Source of the DNA: Eremomyces bilateralis CBS 781.70
Lineage: Eukaryota > Ascomycota > Dothideomycetes > Eremomycetales > Eremomycetaceae
Reading direction: 5' to 3'
DNA length: 64,000 nucleotides
Assembly (NCBI RefSeq): GCF_010015585.1
Contig: NW_022985092.1
Span: 200,664 to 264,663, forward strand
Shown here: piece after piece, positions 22,590-34,347 of the stretch
Position numbering within the stretch: the stretch's first letter is position 1
Layout of the letters: every line of letters starts with the position of its first letter
The notes under the pieces: model-generated
Seen by the model: the letters and a program-made list of their open reading frames with translations, nothing else
Told to the model about the DNA's origin: nothing
Database searches by the model: none
Made by a program: the position numbers and the translations under genes

Positions 22590-23652
22590 GCTGGGGGGAG
22601 TTAGAGCAGAGATGGTGGAGGGGGTAGGGAGGGGCTTACTTGGGCGTGGGTGAGGTTCGGATGGTTGAATGAAGCGTGAGGGTTGCTAGATATCGTGTAG
22701 ATCGTAGGAGCGTAGCGTATATCGGAGTAGTCTCAGTGGACGGCGAGGGGATATGAGAATTGAGGATGAGGAGAAACCAACCTGCAGGCAGTCGAACCGA
22801 ACAGACGAGTTTCAAGTTTTCCCCGCAAATGGGTGGTGTTCAGCTTCCCACCCAGGGACGCATGATGCAATTCGCCTCCTTGCATTGGTGTCACCCATGT
22901 AGCTGGGAATCGGATGCGGTGGTGTGGTTGCATTTATGGGGAGGTGCATGGGACGTATCGGACTGGTGTACCAACCGTGGTGATGGGTCGAGGAGATCGT
23001 CGGGAATATCTCCCGCTCAACGAATCGGAGTGGGAATATAAAATAGGGGTGTCAGGCTACGATCTCTAACACTTGGGCGTGATTTTTCTCTCATATAGGC
23101 GGAACGTTTGCTGTGTGCATTGCAATGGTAAAAGTCGTGCTAAGGTATAATACCGCCCTGGTGTCGCTTATCCATCATGTTTCAGTAAGCAAATTCCATT
23201 GGATGATCCCCTCTCTCCCACTGACTTTGAAGTTTGAACCTCGACATTCACCCTAACCAGTCCTCAGATTCCGGTCTCCGTACCAACGGCTACAGCCACT
23301 GCGATGATGTGCTAGGGGCTAATCCCAGCGGCGGTCAGTGCCATACTGTGGTGATGAGCCAGTACCGGTTTGCCTCTCACTCTCCTCTCCGTCCGACCGA
23401 AGTCACTTCTCCGCATTATCCAACGCGTCGTCTTTTTTAGCGCGGTTTAGAGCGCAGTCCTGCCCGGTCGGTGATCGAACGTTGACATCTAAATGCGATT
23501 GGTGATGGACAACTTCTTAACACTTTAACCGAAAACGCCGAGTCGTCCAAGGCCGAAAGGAAGTATTTATTGTATCTTGATCGATCGATCTTTTCCAGGC
23601 ACACAAGCATATCAAGTTTAGCTTCCATGTCGAAGTTGACTAGGTCGAATAC
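22590..23652. other. Spacer between the two family members
   Basis: This holds the probable 5' UTR intron and promoter of the downstream gene. No other gene is supported. Confidence 0.4.
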
Positions 23653-24210
23653 CTAAAGCCTATTCTTGATCGTTCGCGGGGAATTGTACACCGTCCCGTC
23701 CATCATGGCCACAGTGGACTCTGTTTCGCCTTCTCGCTCAATAATCTGATGGGTTTTGAGATCCCCGTATAGTTCCATCAGATTATACTCATGCGTCCTG
23801 CGAAGCCACCTCCTGATCAATGTGAATATATCATGGGCGGTTTGGCTATCATCCCAGCCCGTCCGCTTGACCCAGAGGTAGCCGTCCATGGAGATAGAAA
23901 TGGCCAGTTCGCACTTCGTATCGTTCTCGGCGACCATCCAATCACATTGCTCCTTGTACTGTGCTTCAGACCACGTTTCGCCTATGAGTTGCGGCTTCGG
24001 GGCAACAGACACAGCCTGTTGGTAGAGTCCGAGCAGTTTGAGGCGGACAGAAAGAGCGTGGAACTATTCTTTGTAGCCACTTTGATGGCGGAGAGTTGGA
24101 ACCATGGGGAGGTTCCGTGGTTTGCGCTCTCGGAGGGCCGCATCGATATCACCGCTGGGAATGGTGGAAGTAGTCCCGTGGGTGGACATCGTGGTAGTAA
24201 GGAGTCTTGA
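23653..24210 (-). pseudogene. Broken second copy of the 22-kb family
   Basis: This reads as a paralogue of the protein at 22065..22589: it shares the VPKL/VPTL lead-in, the RLKLLGL core, the following VAPKP segment, and a similar spacing of helices ending in a charged tail. It looks broken (about one break) and is treated as a relic. Divergence from its neighbour is high outside the core, so the duplication is old rather than recent. If the family is gag-derived this would be a fossil piece; no other element parts are present. Confidence 0.45.
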
Positions 24211-24698
24211 TAGGTTGAAGGTCTCGTAAGGTCTCTTATCGACTTTCGACGAGATTGTTCGTCGGATGGTGGCTAAACATGAGATGTGAGTGGATGACGA
24301 TAACGATGGTGATGGGGACACCTACTTCGGATGCGAAGATGTTGTAACTCAACAATATCTACTCTTGGTGTCAAGGCGGTGTATTCTGTGAATGTCACTT
24401 CCGCAGGGAAAAACAGATCCAGTAGAGGCAGATTGTGTGTGGTTGAAGTGAACCAGATCCGCAAGTCGTGCTGTGGGTGAAAGCTGCAGCCGAAGCGAGA
24501 AAGTGAACTGATACTGTGCGCTCTGTGAAGGCAAGCGCTAGTGAGATCTGCTGTTGGCCCCATGTGAATTCAGTTCGGACGACACCAGTGCTTTCTAGTC
24601 ACTCTTTCCACCCTATGGGAGTACAACATCGGATATTTTACCCACCATCCGAAAGCGGACTATTAAGCATTGCAGGTTAGAATCGTGGCATCAGCTCA

Positions 24699-25784
24699 CT
24701 AGTCCTCGGCTTCCGGACTCGAGCCGTATAAGATCTCGCAAACCGCGCCAATGGGTACATCCATGACCGCATCGGTCCCTTCACTCCAATACCTCTTCCA
24801 GTCCACGTCTTTCTCAGCGATTGCCGCTCCCATCGCCTTCTTACTCCCCGCATAATGCCCTCGACTGCGTGCTCCATGCTTCCCAACCCCTCTCTCGCTC
24901 TTCTTCTGTCCCGACCCTCTCGATGCGGTTCCTCCCATTCTCCTATCCTGCACAATCTTCCCCTCCTCATCCACCACCGCCACCTGCGCCGCCTCGTCCA
25001 CCAAATTCTCGATACTCTTCATCGGCAACGTCAACCGCTGCGTATTATAGCTCGCCAGCGCCACATAGACATACCCCAGCAGCACGACTAGCCACGCCGG
25101 CACAGCCAGCGCCCACCATCGGTTCGGGTAGTAGTAGATCCCCAGCTCGTGCAGGAACGGCGACGGCAGGAACGCCCAGAGCAGGTACATCAGGAACGCC
25201 GCCGACGACACCATGTACAGCGCGAAGCCGTAGTACTCGTAGGTGGGGACTTTGGGGGCGGCGCGCGGGACGGTAGTAGCGGTGCGTGCGGACTTGGCGA
25301 CGGCGGCGGCGGTGCTGGCGGGAGTGCTGGTGCCGTTGCCGGTGAGGACTTCGACGTCACTGGAGTCGGGGGTGGTGGGTCGGGAGGTCTGGGTGCTGAA
25401 TGGGGGGCGGAGGAGGGAGGTTAGGGAGGGAGATTGGGGGAGAGATGTCGGTGGGCGGTTGTAGAAGGGTGGGTAGAGTCCTGCGGTAGGTGGGAGCTGT
25501 GGATGGGACGTTGAGCCCCGTTGGTTGTAGAGACGGGCATCCTGGGGTTTCAGATGGGAGTTCTCATCGCTCCCTCCAGCCTGGTTGGGGTCTTCTTCAT
25601 CAGAGGACTGTGAAGGGAATGGCTCGAGGGAGAATTGCGTTCCGGAGCTGGTATTCTCTTTGGCAACGTCTTCGGCTTGGACTTCATCCTTAGCTGGTTT
25701 CGTGTCGGCGGACGGAGTAGGTAGACTCGAGTCTAACTTCAATCGCAGCCCTTTGGGATTACCCTCCCCTCTATCTGGTGCCAT
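24699..25784 (-). CDS. gpi19: PIG-P domain protein, GPI-GlcNAc transferase subunit
   Basis: Subunit P of the ER complex that transfers GlcNAc to phosphatidylinositol, the first step of GPI-anchor synthesis. Single exon, 361 aa, ATG at 25784. The first 175 residues are Ser/Pro-rich and disordered. From about residue 180 comes the PIG-P domain: YEYYGFALYMVSSAAFL, a hydrophobic hairpin with WAFLPSPFLHELGIYYYPNRW, and a second membrane segment WLVVLLGYVYVALASYN. The tail holds a basic stretch and the conserved closing region around DVDWKRYWSEGTDAVMDVPI. Fungal members are longer than yeast Gpi19 because of the N-terminal extension. The GH72 product farther right carries a GPI signal and would be a substrate of this pathway. 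Confidence 0.88.
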   Translation of the reverse strand: MAPDRGEGNPKGLRLKLDSSLPTPSADTKPAKDEVQAEDVAKENTSSGTQFSLEPFPSQSSDEEDPNQAGGSDENSHLKPQDARLYNQRGSTSHPQLPPTAGLYPPFYNRPPTSLPQSPSLTSLLRPPFSTQTSRPTTPDSSDVEVLTGNGTSTPASTAAAVAKSARTATTVPRAAPKVPTYEYYGFALYMVSSAAFLMYLLWAFLPSPFLHELGIYYYPNRWWALAVPAWLVVLLGYVYVALASYNTQRLTLPMKSIENLVDEAAQVAVVDEEGKIVQDRRMGGTASRGSGQKKSERGVGKHGARSRGHYAGSKKAMGAAIAEKDVDWKRYWSEGTDAVMDVPIGAVCEILYGSSPEAED

Positions 25785-26262
25785 GGCTTCTTGGAGGGCA
25801 GTTCATAAACTCAACGATTGAAGTAGTATCAAGTGAGCCACCATGACGTGGAGCGAACGTTGGTATTGGAATTTAAGGTTGGATCTACAAGCGGGGACTA
25901 GCTACATTTGTTTTAGCGTACCGAGAGTTTTACTGTGGGGACTCGAGAGAGGATCAATAGAACAACGTTCAGGTTGGATTTTAACTTTCTTGAAAGGTTA
26001 AATATTCATGATGATCTGTATTTATTCGCATCGATACTATGCTAGCGAGCAAAGCAATTAAATGAGTCTCACGGAAAATGTGCCGTTTTACGTCCAGCAA
26101 CAGCCCCTATTAGTTCAATTGTTGCCCGTACCTTAGTACCTTCGACCCATTTCGAACGACTCTTGTCCCGTACTGTCAACATGCTCATTCCACATTTCCC
26201 CTGTTTTGAATGATTAATAATCGATTCTCCAGCCCAATGCCGTTGCGACCAAATCTTCCCAC
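25785..26262. other. Spacer
   Basis: AT-rich spacer between the PIG-P start and the next gene's stop. A minus-strand frame at 26069-26326 could be a further 3' exon of that gene but no splice junction was found. Confidence 0.3.
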
Positions 26263-26924
26263 CTATCTCTGCAATGCCATCTGGGTATTTTTCAATCTGA
26301 AAGCAATCCGAGCAGGTCTGTCCCATTCAAGTTGGTTGTACTCGGGCCCCTCGTCTTGGAATATACGAAAGCGAGACCCGTATATCATTGGGCCAGCGTA
26401 GAACTGAGTACCAGGCGGGAGAGGCGAGTCGAGCCAGTGTGACTTGGCACGAATGATATCGTTCTTCAAGGAATTCAGGTACGGATGTGACGTACGGATG
26501 GTGTTTCCAACCGTAATGGCGGGCTCTCGAACGACTTGAATGGGTCAGATGGAGGTTAGTCATGCCCGCAAAAGCAATTCATTACATTTCCGATGTCATC
26601 CTTGTACTTGCCGTCGCATTGGCAAGCTTCAGAGCATTCGAAGGGATAGTAGTCAAGGCAATCGAGTTTAACCATCACAAAGCTAATTGGCGGCTCCAAG
26701 GCGATCGCATTGGCAACAAGGTGAAAGCTATCATCAGGAAGCTGTAATGGCCTCTCGGGAGAAAACGCGTCCGTCGGATCGTCGATGACCATGATATCGC
26801 TGAGTTCACCCAAGATCGGCCATCGAATTCGGAGCGAGGCCTTGTCCAACGCCAGATTGACCTCCATAATCTTCGAACGCCCGGGGCGGGCCATCTGCTG
26901 GAGAAGACCGGGCGTTATCGACAT
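26263..26924 (-). CDS. Hypothetical protein with a probable GC-AG intron
   Basis: No family recognised. Proposed exons are complement(26612..26924) and complement(26263..26534), giving 194 aa. The junction needs a GCAAGT donor; the intron contains TGACTAAC near its 3' end and closes with CAAG, and phase is exactly kept. The first exon reads like folded protein (ALDKASLRIRWPILGELSDI, then DCLDYYPFECSEACQCD, Cys-rich). The second continues with GTQFYAGPMIYGSRFRIF. No signal peptide or membrane segment is seen. Because the frame shifts without this intron, the alternative is a decayed gene. Confidence 0.4.
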
Positions 26925-28678
26925 TGGACATCTGGTCGGACTCGGAGTTCTGAGCTGAGGATGTCGCAGTGGTATCCATCGTTAGTCTAAGGCGACGATC
27001 GCGTTGCTCAAGAATTTCTACGCGCGACTAGGCCAATGGTTCTTGATCTTTGCCCTGACGCGCTTTTAGTGTATGTTCCGGGTTTGGTTTTGCAGGTATG
27101 GAAGTTGGATATCATGCGACTTGCTGCGTGAATGGTCAACCTAGGACAGCTGAAATGTCCGATCTGATTTCGGGAGCACATTAGAGACAGTGCATATGCA
27201 TGGAGAGAGCCTGTTCTCAGGAAGGATAATTGGTCACAATTGGCCGAAGAAGTTTTGATTGGAGACCTTGATTTTTGTATACCAACTTACTATGCATGCT
27301 AAAAAGGACTTTATAGTGCTTCAGTGGGGTGATCTGTCGCTCAGTCGTCCCCTGTTGCTGACGAGATTGCTGGTGACAACGAAATCTCCTTGATCCACCA
27401 TTTCGATAAGAACCGAAATCTTATGGGTGACATTGAATTTCCCACCTGTTTGGGACGTGTCGGAGCCGAAACCATTTTCTATGATAGTGGTGTGAGGATC
27501 TATGTATGGCCAAAGCAACTTCGCACCACCGATCTAATTCTGATTATACTTTCGTTGCTGAGTCCGCGATTCTGTCTCTGGTTAGTGATAGATAGTATAC
27601 TTTCATGAAGATGCAGTAGAACAGAGGTCCCCCGACCGGGTACGGGACCAATTCTGAAACATATGAACTCGAACCGGGTCAGCCAACAGGGCCAGATGCA
27701 GTTCCATGGTCGCGTAATTGAGGGCGATTTCGACCTGCAGTGAGAATCATGCCGAAGGTGTTGATGAGGATTGAGGGCGGCCAGACATGGGAAGGATTCC
27801 AAGATTTATACCTTCTTTTAGGTGCTATCGAACAGTAGGTTGCTGGAAACCGCCGCGTCATCCGAAAGGAAATTCTGGTATCCTTGGTTGGTATTGGTAC
27901 GCGGGGGCCATCGATGGGACCCAGTCTTCTCGGTGAACCGAAGAGTATCGGTTGTAATTCAACTCAATTAGATGGCGAATCCGCAGCATGGGGGATGGTT
28001 AGCTCAACAGGCAAGTGGAAGGTTAGAAACTCGCGTATTTAGAGCGGAAATTGCGAAGTTCATAAAATCTCGCTGTCCCACTGCTTAGGAAGGAATTCAA
28101 CAGCAGAGGAAGTTGTTCTGGGGTTCAGTGTTTCGGGTCAATTGAGGCGATGGGACACAAAAAGGATTTAAATATTGATATTTTAGCGGATTTGAATAGA
28201 AATGCGAGACGAGGAGAATAGAAGAACGCAATACCAGATCAATTTGACAATTGGGCAGGCGTGACGCCTTTGGTAGAACACCTGTTGGATTATAGGACTA
28301 GATACAGAAGACTATATACAACGCCCATAGCGAATGCAAGAAGGGAGCAAGATTATAGCATGTTCACAGAAAAGGAGGTTCCGGAGTCATTCTGAGATGC
28401 AATGGGTAGAGCGTTGAGGAAAGGACTGAGGGGATAGGAAGGACGTATAAGTAAAAGCGGAAAAGGGGTAATGAAATGCCATAGATGCCGCAAACGAGAA
28501 TGAAATCCTTCAAAAAGTATCATATGGCTCTGGCAAACTGACCCCACGATGCACTGGTCGATTAACTGCCGCCAAATGATCCACTCGTTCCAATCATCTA
28601 CAAACAACCTGATCGTAGGAAACACCTCCATCATTCAGTCATTCAGCGATCAGATGCGTCGCTCTCTCATCCGCATTC
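26925..28678. other. AT-rich spacer, possible relics
   Basis: No complete gene is seen. Short minus-strand frames such as 27321-27518 (KFNVTHKISVLIEMVDQGDF) look protein-like but lack neighbours or splice sites. This may be old coding debris. Confidence 0.3.
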
Positions 28679-29936
28679 TCACGAGTCACCTTGAAGCAGT
28701 GGCGCTCGCTCTCGGTCATCGGAAGCCGCGCCTCGGGTGATCAAACTTGGCACCGCGGTCGTGATGCTGAAGACAAACAGGACGCCCATGATGACGAAGG
28801 CGAAGATCCACTGGAATGCGACGACGTGGGTGAGGAACTGGGCGACGCCGAGCGCTGGGAGGAGTCAGCCGTATCCCCGCAAACCATCACCCTTGTACAA
28901 TAAAGAAACAGAACAATAGGAAGAGACCAGAAACATAACTTACAAGCTGCCAACACGCTCAAGGAAACTCCAAGAACCCAGTCACCGAACGCATACAGAT
29001 GAAACACGCCATACACCAAGATCCCCCAAATGGCGATATTCGCCAGAATCCTCGCCGCCAGCGTATGCGCATTCACTGCCGCGGCGCCGCTCCAATACAG
29101 CGCCACGAAATTAAACGCCAGCGGCCCCGCCAACACCGCGGTGTGAATCAACAACCGATAATCGAACGTCGGCGTCTCGTTCCCGCCGACGAAGCTCCGG
29201 AAAGCGTCTCGGACGCGGCGGGATGCGCCGCCGTCGGCCGTGAGGGGATTGTCGGCGCTGCGGGGGGGTTTGGGTGGGGGAAGGGAGAGGTAGGCGGAGG
29301 TGAGGTTGAGGAAGTTGACCACGAGAAGGATGAGGGCCCAGATGAGGTGGGTGCGGGTCCAGAGGTGGATGAAGCCGAAGAAGAGGAGGGTGGAGAGGGT
29401 GAAGTGGGGGGCGAGGTGGGCGGAGGGGCGGGAGCGGGCGTCGTCGGAGGAGTAGAGGGAGGTGAGGTAGGGGATTTGGAGGAGGAGGAGGAGAATCCTG
29501 TGTGGGGGGTTAGCGGAGTTGGGAGGGGAGTCGGGGGCAGGTACCAGTAGATGCTCGTTATGATCGAGTTGAGGGCGAAGGGTGTGGCATAGTGGCTGTT
29601 TTGGCCCCAAATTGTCCGATGGGCATACTTGCCCTCATGGGGTCGTTGAAAGGTGTAATAGACCCCGGTGATGACGAAAACAACCCAGGAGACAACCGTG
29701 ATGATCCTGTATAGGACGAGCGTGGCTTTGGAGTAGTTGTTACTTCGCACGAACGGATTCACTGTACATCCAACTGGTTAGCTCGCTGTCATTCTTAGAG
29801 TATCTCTTGCTGAGCAGCCTCGGGACCTCGAAGCAACCATCGCTGCAGCATACTTCGATCCGAAGAGTATTGGGAGGTACATACCCGACTGGACGCGCTC
29901 CTCCACCTGCGCCGCCACCTCATTGACGTCCGGCAT
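28679..29936 (-). CDS. Multi-pass membrane protein of unknown function (possibly DUF1774 family)
   Basis: Four exons: complement(29885..29936), (29545..29761), (28944..29497) and (28679..28854). All junctions keep phase and give 332 aa. The first exon encodes MPDVNEVAAQVEERVQS. Membrane segments follow: VLYRIITVVSWVVFVITGVY, a segment around FALNSIITSIYWILLLL, FTLSTLLFFGFIHLW, LIWALILLVVNFLNL, AVLAGPLAFNFVALYWSG, a segment around ILANIAIWGILVYGVFHLY, and a last one around FQWIFAFVIMGVLFVFSI. A conserved-looking loop reads TFQRPHEGKYAHRTIWGQN. The layout matches my memory of a fungal DUF1774 protein; I am not certain of the family and no function is implied. Introns two and three interrupt membrane segments. 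Confidence 0.75.
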
Positions 29937-31083
29937 AGCGTTCGACAGGCCCCTATTTCAAGTCAGTGATCGTTCCCATTGTCTCCAAGCCGGACCACGA
30001 TGCCGACGACCACCGTACCTGTACTCAACCCGTAACTCCGAAGCGATCCGTCCCTCTTCCGTTTCTCGACTCGTATCTCAATCCAACGTAGATCCAAACC
30101 CAGAATCGCAACCAATTCAATACAATTTTATCTCACTCACGATCCAACAAATGAGCAAAAGAGAAATGCGAAAATGCGAAAATGCGAAAATTGCGAAACG
30201 CAATACGTCCGGAAAGCGGGGTCATATATAAACGATCAGTGGTCTGTCACATCAATCAAACCAAGGAAATCAACTGACCAGCAACCAACAACCATCGCTT
30301 GGGGGGAGACGCCCAAATCATCGACGATCGACGTCACCGCCCCACTTCTCCGCATTTCCACTCATTTGATCCTCACGTCATCCGCATCAGGCATCGCGCT
30401 GGTGCGTCCATCTCTTCATTGCGCCGGTGCTGTTAGCTCCACCGGCACTCGTCGCGCTACCGGATCTACTTGGAAATTCCGGTGCGAGGGGAAGGGAAAG
30501 AAAAGTCACTGGAGTTCATGCAGGACGGGGCGCAGGAGCTGCAGAAGGGGTTGGAGGGGTGACCAATGATGTGGGGGAGCGTACTAGGGGAGAGGGACGC
30601 ATTGGTATGATAGGGGGGATGGAGATGAGATCTGGAGTTACAGTAGCGGTACAGTATTAGGTAGGGAGCTTAATCGAAGAAAATATGCATAGTAATTGGT
30701 ATGGCGTTATTATCGTAGATTGCAATGCGGGGTGATACGGGGTACAGGGTGGCGTAAATAGCATTCCTAGCCTAGTCTGATACATTGGACTTCTGGTGAT
30801 ACGAATCGCATGCATCAAGATCCTACAGACACGGGATGAGGGATAGCTAAGTGTATGTACTAATTATGTAGGCGTCTGCAGAAGTACATCGATGGCGCGA
30901 TATTTCGACGATCGATCTTACCAACTAGCGCTACCACGACAGCCAATTGCGGCCACCAAGTCCCCGCAACTCCCTCCATTCATCGGACGACAAAACGCAC
31001 GGTATATATATACCTGTACTCCTCCCCGTCTCCGCAGTCTACCTTCAACATGCAGTCACCAGATCTTCCATTTCCCCCATCAC
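29937..31083. other. Spacer between the membrane-protein gene and bro1
   Basis: About 1.15 kb of mixed composition serving as the promoter of the membrane-protein gene and the 3' flank of bro1. No gene or RNA is supported. Confidence 0.4.
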
Positions 31084-34000
31084 TCATTTCCACCCCTCCA
31101 ACCCCGCCCACGGTCCCTGCTGCCCCTGTTGTCCCTGCTGCCCCTGTCCACCACGACTCGGTGCCCTCCCCTGCTGCTGCGCATACCCGCCGGGCCCACT
31201 CGGATACGCCCCCTGCGCGATGGCCGCGGCATACTCCGCGGACGGCGGCGGTCCGGGAGGCGGCGGCGGCGGCTGCCAACCGGGCTGGCCGGGTTGCGGG
31301 GGTTGCTGGGGGGTGCGGGAGCCGGAGGGGGAGTAGATGGAGGCATAGGGCTGGTGGGAGGAGTGGTGGGGGCCGGGCGGGGGGGAGAAGTAGTTAGGAT
31401 TGTGGGATTGGGATTGATTTTGGCTTTGGGACTGGGATTGGGGAGAGGAGACGGGGGCAGATTGGNNNNNNNNNNNNNNNNNNNNNNNNNNNNNNNNNNN
31501 NNNNNNNNNNNNNNNNNNNNNNNNNNNNNNNNNNNGGGAGGTGGGGTGGGAGCCGTTAGCGGAGGTGCGGTTGGTGGGGAGGTAGCCGGTGGGAGGCGGG
31601 GAAGCGTAGAGTTCGGGAGGCATGGGGTTGGCGAACTGCGTGGTGATCGGAGGGGGGGAGGCGTAGAGTTCGGGGGGCATCGGGGTGGTGGAGGTGTACA
31701 ATTCGGGAGGCATGGTGGATGCGGAGGTCGGCGCGTTGCCACCTCCGGAGCTGAACTGCCTGGACACCGTTTTTCTTGAGGGTGACGTCGCGCTGACAGG
31801 ACTCTCCGACGGATTGACGCTCATGCGATCCATGAGCTCGTGCAGCCGTTCGCGTTCCCAGTCCACCAGTCCCGAATTATGGCTCGATTTGCGTTGCTCG
31901 ATCGCTGAGAGTAGCTGCCCACCTTCCGAGCGGCGGTTGTTGACAAACGTCTCGACATTCTTATGGAGGCTATCGACGGTGTCTTTCATCTCGGTGTAGA
32001 ATGCCTGCGCGCGCATGAGGCCTTGCACCAGGTCGTTGAAGGCTTGGTACACCTTGCGGTATTTGCTGATCACCGAATTGCGTTGCCGGGAGAAGGCTTC
32101 GTATTTGGACTGTTCCGCACGGACGCGCTTGTCCTGGAGGAGGTCGCCGTAGACGCGGGTCAGTTCTTTCATCAAAGATGTCTGCTTGTGGTTGGCTTGT
32201 AGGATTCGGGTTTGGTGAGGCCGGAATTTCTCCAATTCGGTCTTGAAGAGCTGGGCTTCCTGGTTGGTGATGGCGCGTTTATTGAGAATAAGCACATTGG
32301 AAATGTCATCGTTGTGAACCTGGTCATATTAGCGTTGCCCCATACAGGTCTCGGACGAAACCCTACCTTCTCCTTCAGATCTTTCAGCACCGCCGCCCGC
32401 TCTCGCTTGATCAAGTTCAGCTTCTTCACCAGCTCTTCCACGTTCGAAATCTGGTCTGCTACACTCGGTCCGCCCTCAAAGTCGTCATCAATCAAGCTCC
32501 CCTCCACTTGGGGCGACCTAGGACTTCCGATGCCCTTTCCTTTGGCTCGTGCCGCGCCAGCCTTAATCATTGCCCGCTGATATAAAACGTCCGCCTCGTC
32601 CGTCTCACCGGCACTTCTCATCTCGTCAAAATCCGCCTCGTACGTCCGGAAGGTGCTGAAAAGCTGCGCATCGCTGGTGGACGCCTCCTCAATCGCCCCT
32701 TTGTAGTTCTTGATATCGCTGCGTAACGTTGCCGTGAGCCGCGAACTCGGTTGCTGGGTCCAGTCATCGCCGTACTTCGACCGCATCTTCTCGCATACGC
32801 TTTCTTCCATATCCAGCTGCTTCTGTGACTGATCCAGCCGCGATGTGATCCCGGATTTGTCGGCGGAGAGCTGGTCGAAGGCTTTGTTGAAGGGTTGATG
32901 TCCAGCGAGCTCCTCGCACCATCGGCGGAACTCGGGATCGACACGGACATCTTGGTCCATGCCGCCTTTGAGGACGTTCAGGCTTTCGGGCAATTTCAAA
33001 TAGTCCAGACTTGCTTCCATTTCGTCATCTGCGACCTCGACACGCTCTGTCTCTGCCCGGACGACTTTCGCTTTTTCTTCGTCATACAGGCTTGCCGACT
33101 CCGTGACCGCCATGGGAACAATCTTCTGGAAGATGTCGGGACCGATGATCCGCTGAATATCCTGACCTTGATACAACTCGCTCACGGGGATGGCTTTCGC
33201 AGCTGGTAACTTCGGGATCGGCGATAGCGACGCCTCGCCGGGAACTGGCTGATGATAAATGAAGTCGTTGTCTTTCGAGAACTCTCGGTACTTCTCCTGG
33301 ACATTCACCAGGTGTCGCTTGGTGATGTCGCTGAGGATGACGCCGGTGTCGGAAGTCAGGTTGGAACTTGATGGCACGGAGGATGGAATGGCCGTGGCGA
33401 ATCGATTCGCTTCTCGCGCAAGACCTTCCGCGACCTGTAGTCGGCATACCGCGACTCCGTGGGCGTTCGCATCATTGTCGGCCAGCGCTTGGTAATACTG
33501 TGCGAGTGCTGCCATATGGCTAGCTTTGGCCTAATCAAATCAACACTGCCCCATCACTGCAGAGGTGGACATACCTGAGCGACTAGCAGCCAAACCCGCT
33601 CAAAGATCGCTTTCGTCACATTCTCCTGAACGCCTTCCAATGCCTGCGCGTAGAGAAACGCGGCCTGACTAGCCAACTTCGCCAACAACCCTACCTTCTT
33701 ATCGTCCGCGATCTGCTTTTCCAGAAACACTTCCTGCCCCTGCGCCAACATCAGCGCGATCAGCGTCTTCACCGTCTCCCGACTCAAGTCCATGCTCGGC
33801 GCGTGCAGGAAGTTCTCGTTGATGTAGGTGAACATGCCCGCGGCGGCCTGAAACGAGTGGTATGCGGTCTTCAACCCCGTATCTTCGAATCGGTTCTGGT
33901 GCGCCGCGTGGCAGGACAACACGGCTGAGATGTTGAATATGATGGATGCTTTTTCATACGCCAGAGAATACTGGGACGTCGGTTTATGTGTGAATGCGTC

Positions 34001-34347
34001 GAACCTGCACTGCATTAGCCCTGCTCCCAACACCCCAATGATTCGCGTCCGATGGGCCGAACTCACCAAGTAAACGAAATCTTAATATGATTCTCATCCA
34101 CGGGAAACCGCAGATCCAGCAGCTCCAACTGCCCGTAATACCGATACAGCAGATCCCGTCCCGCCGCGCTGTCCTTCCCCGCGCCTCGCATGTCCTGCCG
34201 CAGGCGATTCAGCATCGCACACTCCTCGTTGTACCGCTCGGGATCATCGCCATAGGTGTCGCGTATGTACGCCTTCAGCGGTGTGATCCAGTCGACCTCG
34301 TTGGTCTGCTTGAGCGGACTCGAGAGCATAGGCGTCTGGGCGAGCAT
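31084..34347 (-). CDS. bro1: Bro1, ESCRT-associated vacuolar sorting protein
   Basis: Endosomal adaptor that binds ESCRT-III and recruits a deubiquitinase during multivesicular-body sorting; fungal homologues (PalA/Rim20 relatives) share the fold. Exons are complement(34067..34347), (33575..34004), (32367..33530) and (31084..32319), all in phase, total 1,036 codons including 24 hidden by Ns. The BRO1 domain spans about residues 1-390 and shows DWITPLKAYIRDTYGDDPER, YEKASIIFNISAVLSCHAA and HMAALAQYYQALADND. A coiled-coil V domain follows to about residue 720. The tail is Pro/Gly/Gln-rich with repeated MPPELY units and Pro runs, the usual region for partner binding. The PalA alternative is less likely because of the HMAALAQYY region and the long tail. 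A 70-N gap falls in the tail. Confidence 0.88.
31466..31535. other. Assembly gap (70 Ns) inside bro1
   Basis: A run of 70 N in the Pro-rich tail exon. Flanking frames agree across the gap only if its true length keeps phase; the real sequence is unknown and probably repetitive. Confidence 0.99.

Noticed and set aside
28002-28060. A-box-like tagctcaacagg suggesting a tRNA gene
   Set aside because: No matching B-box at the right distance and no acceptor-stem pairing could be traced.
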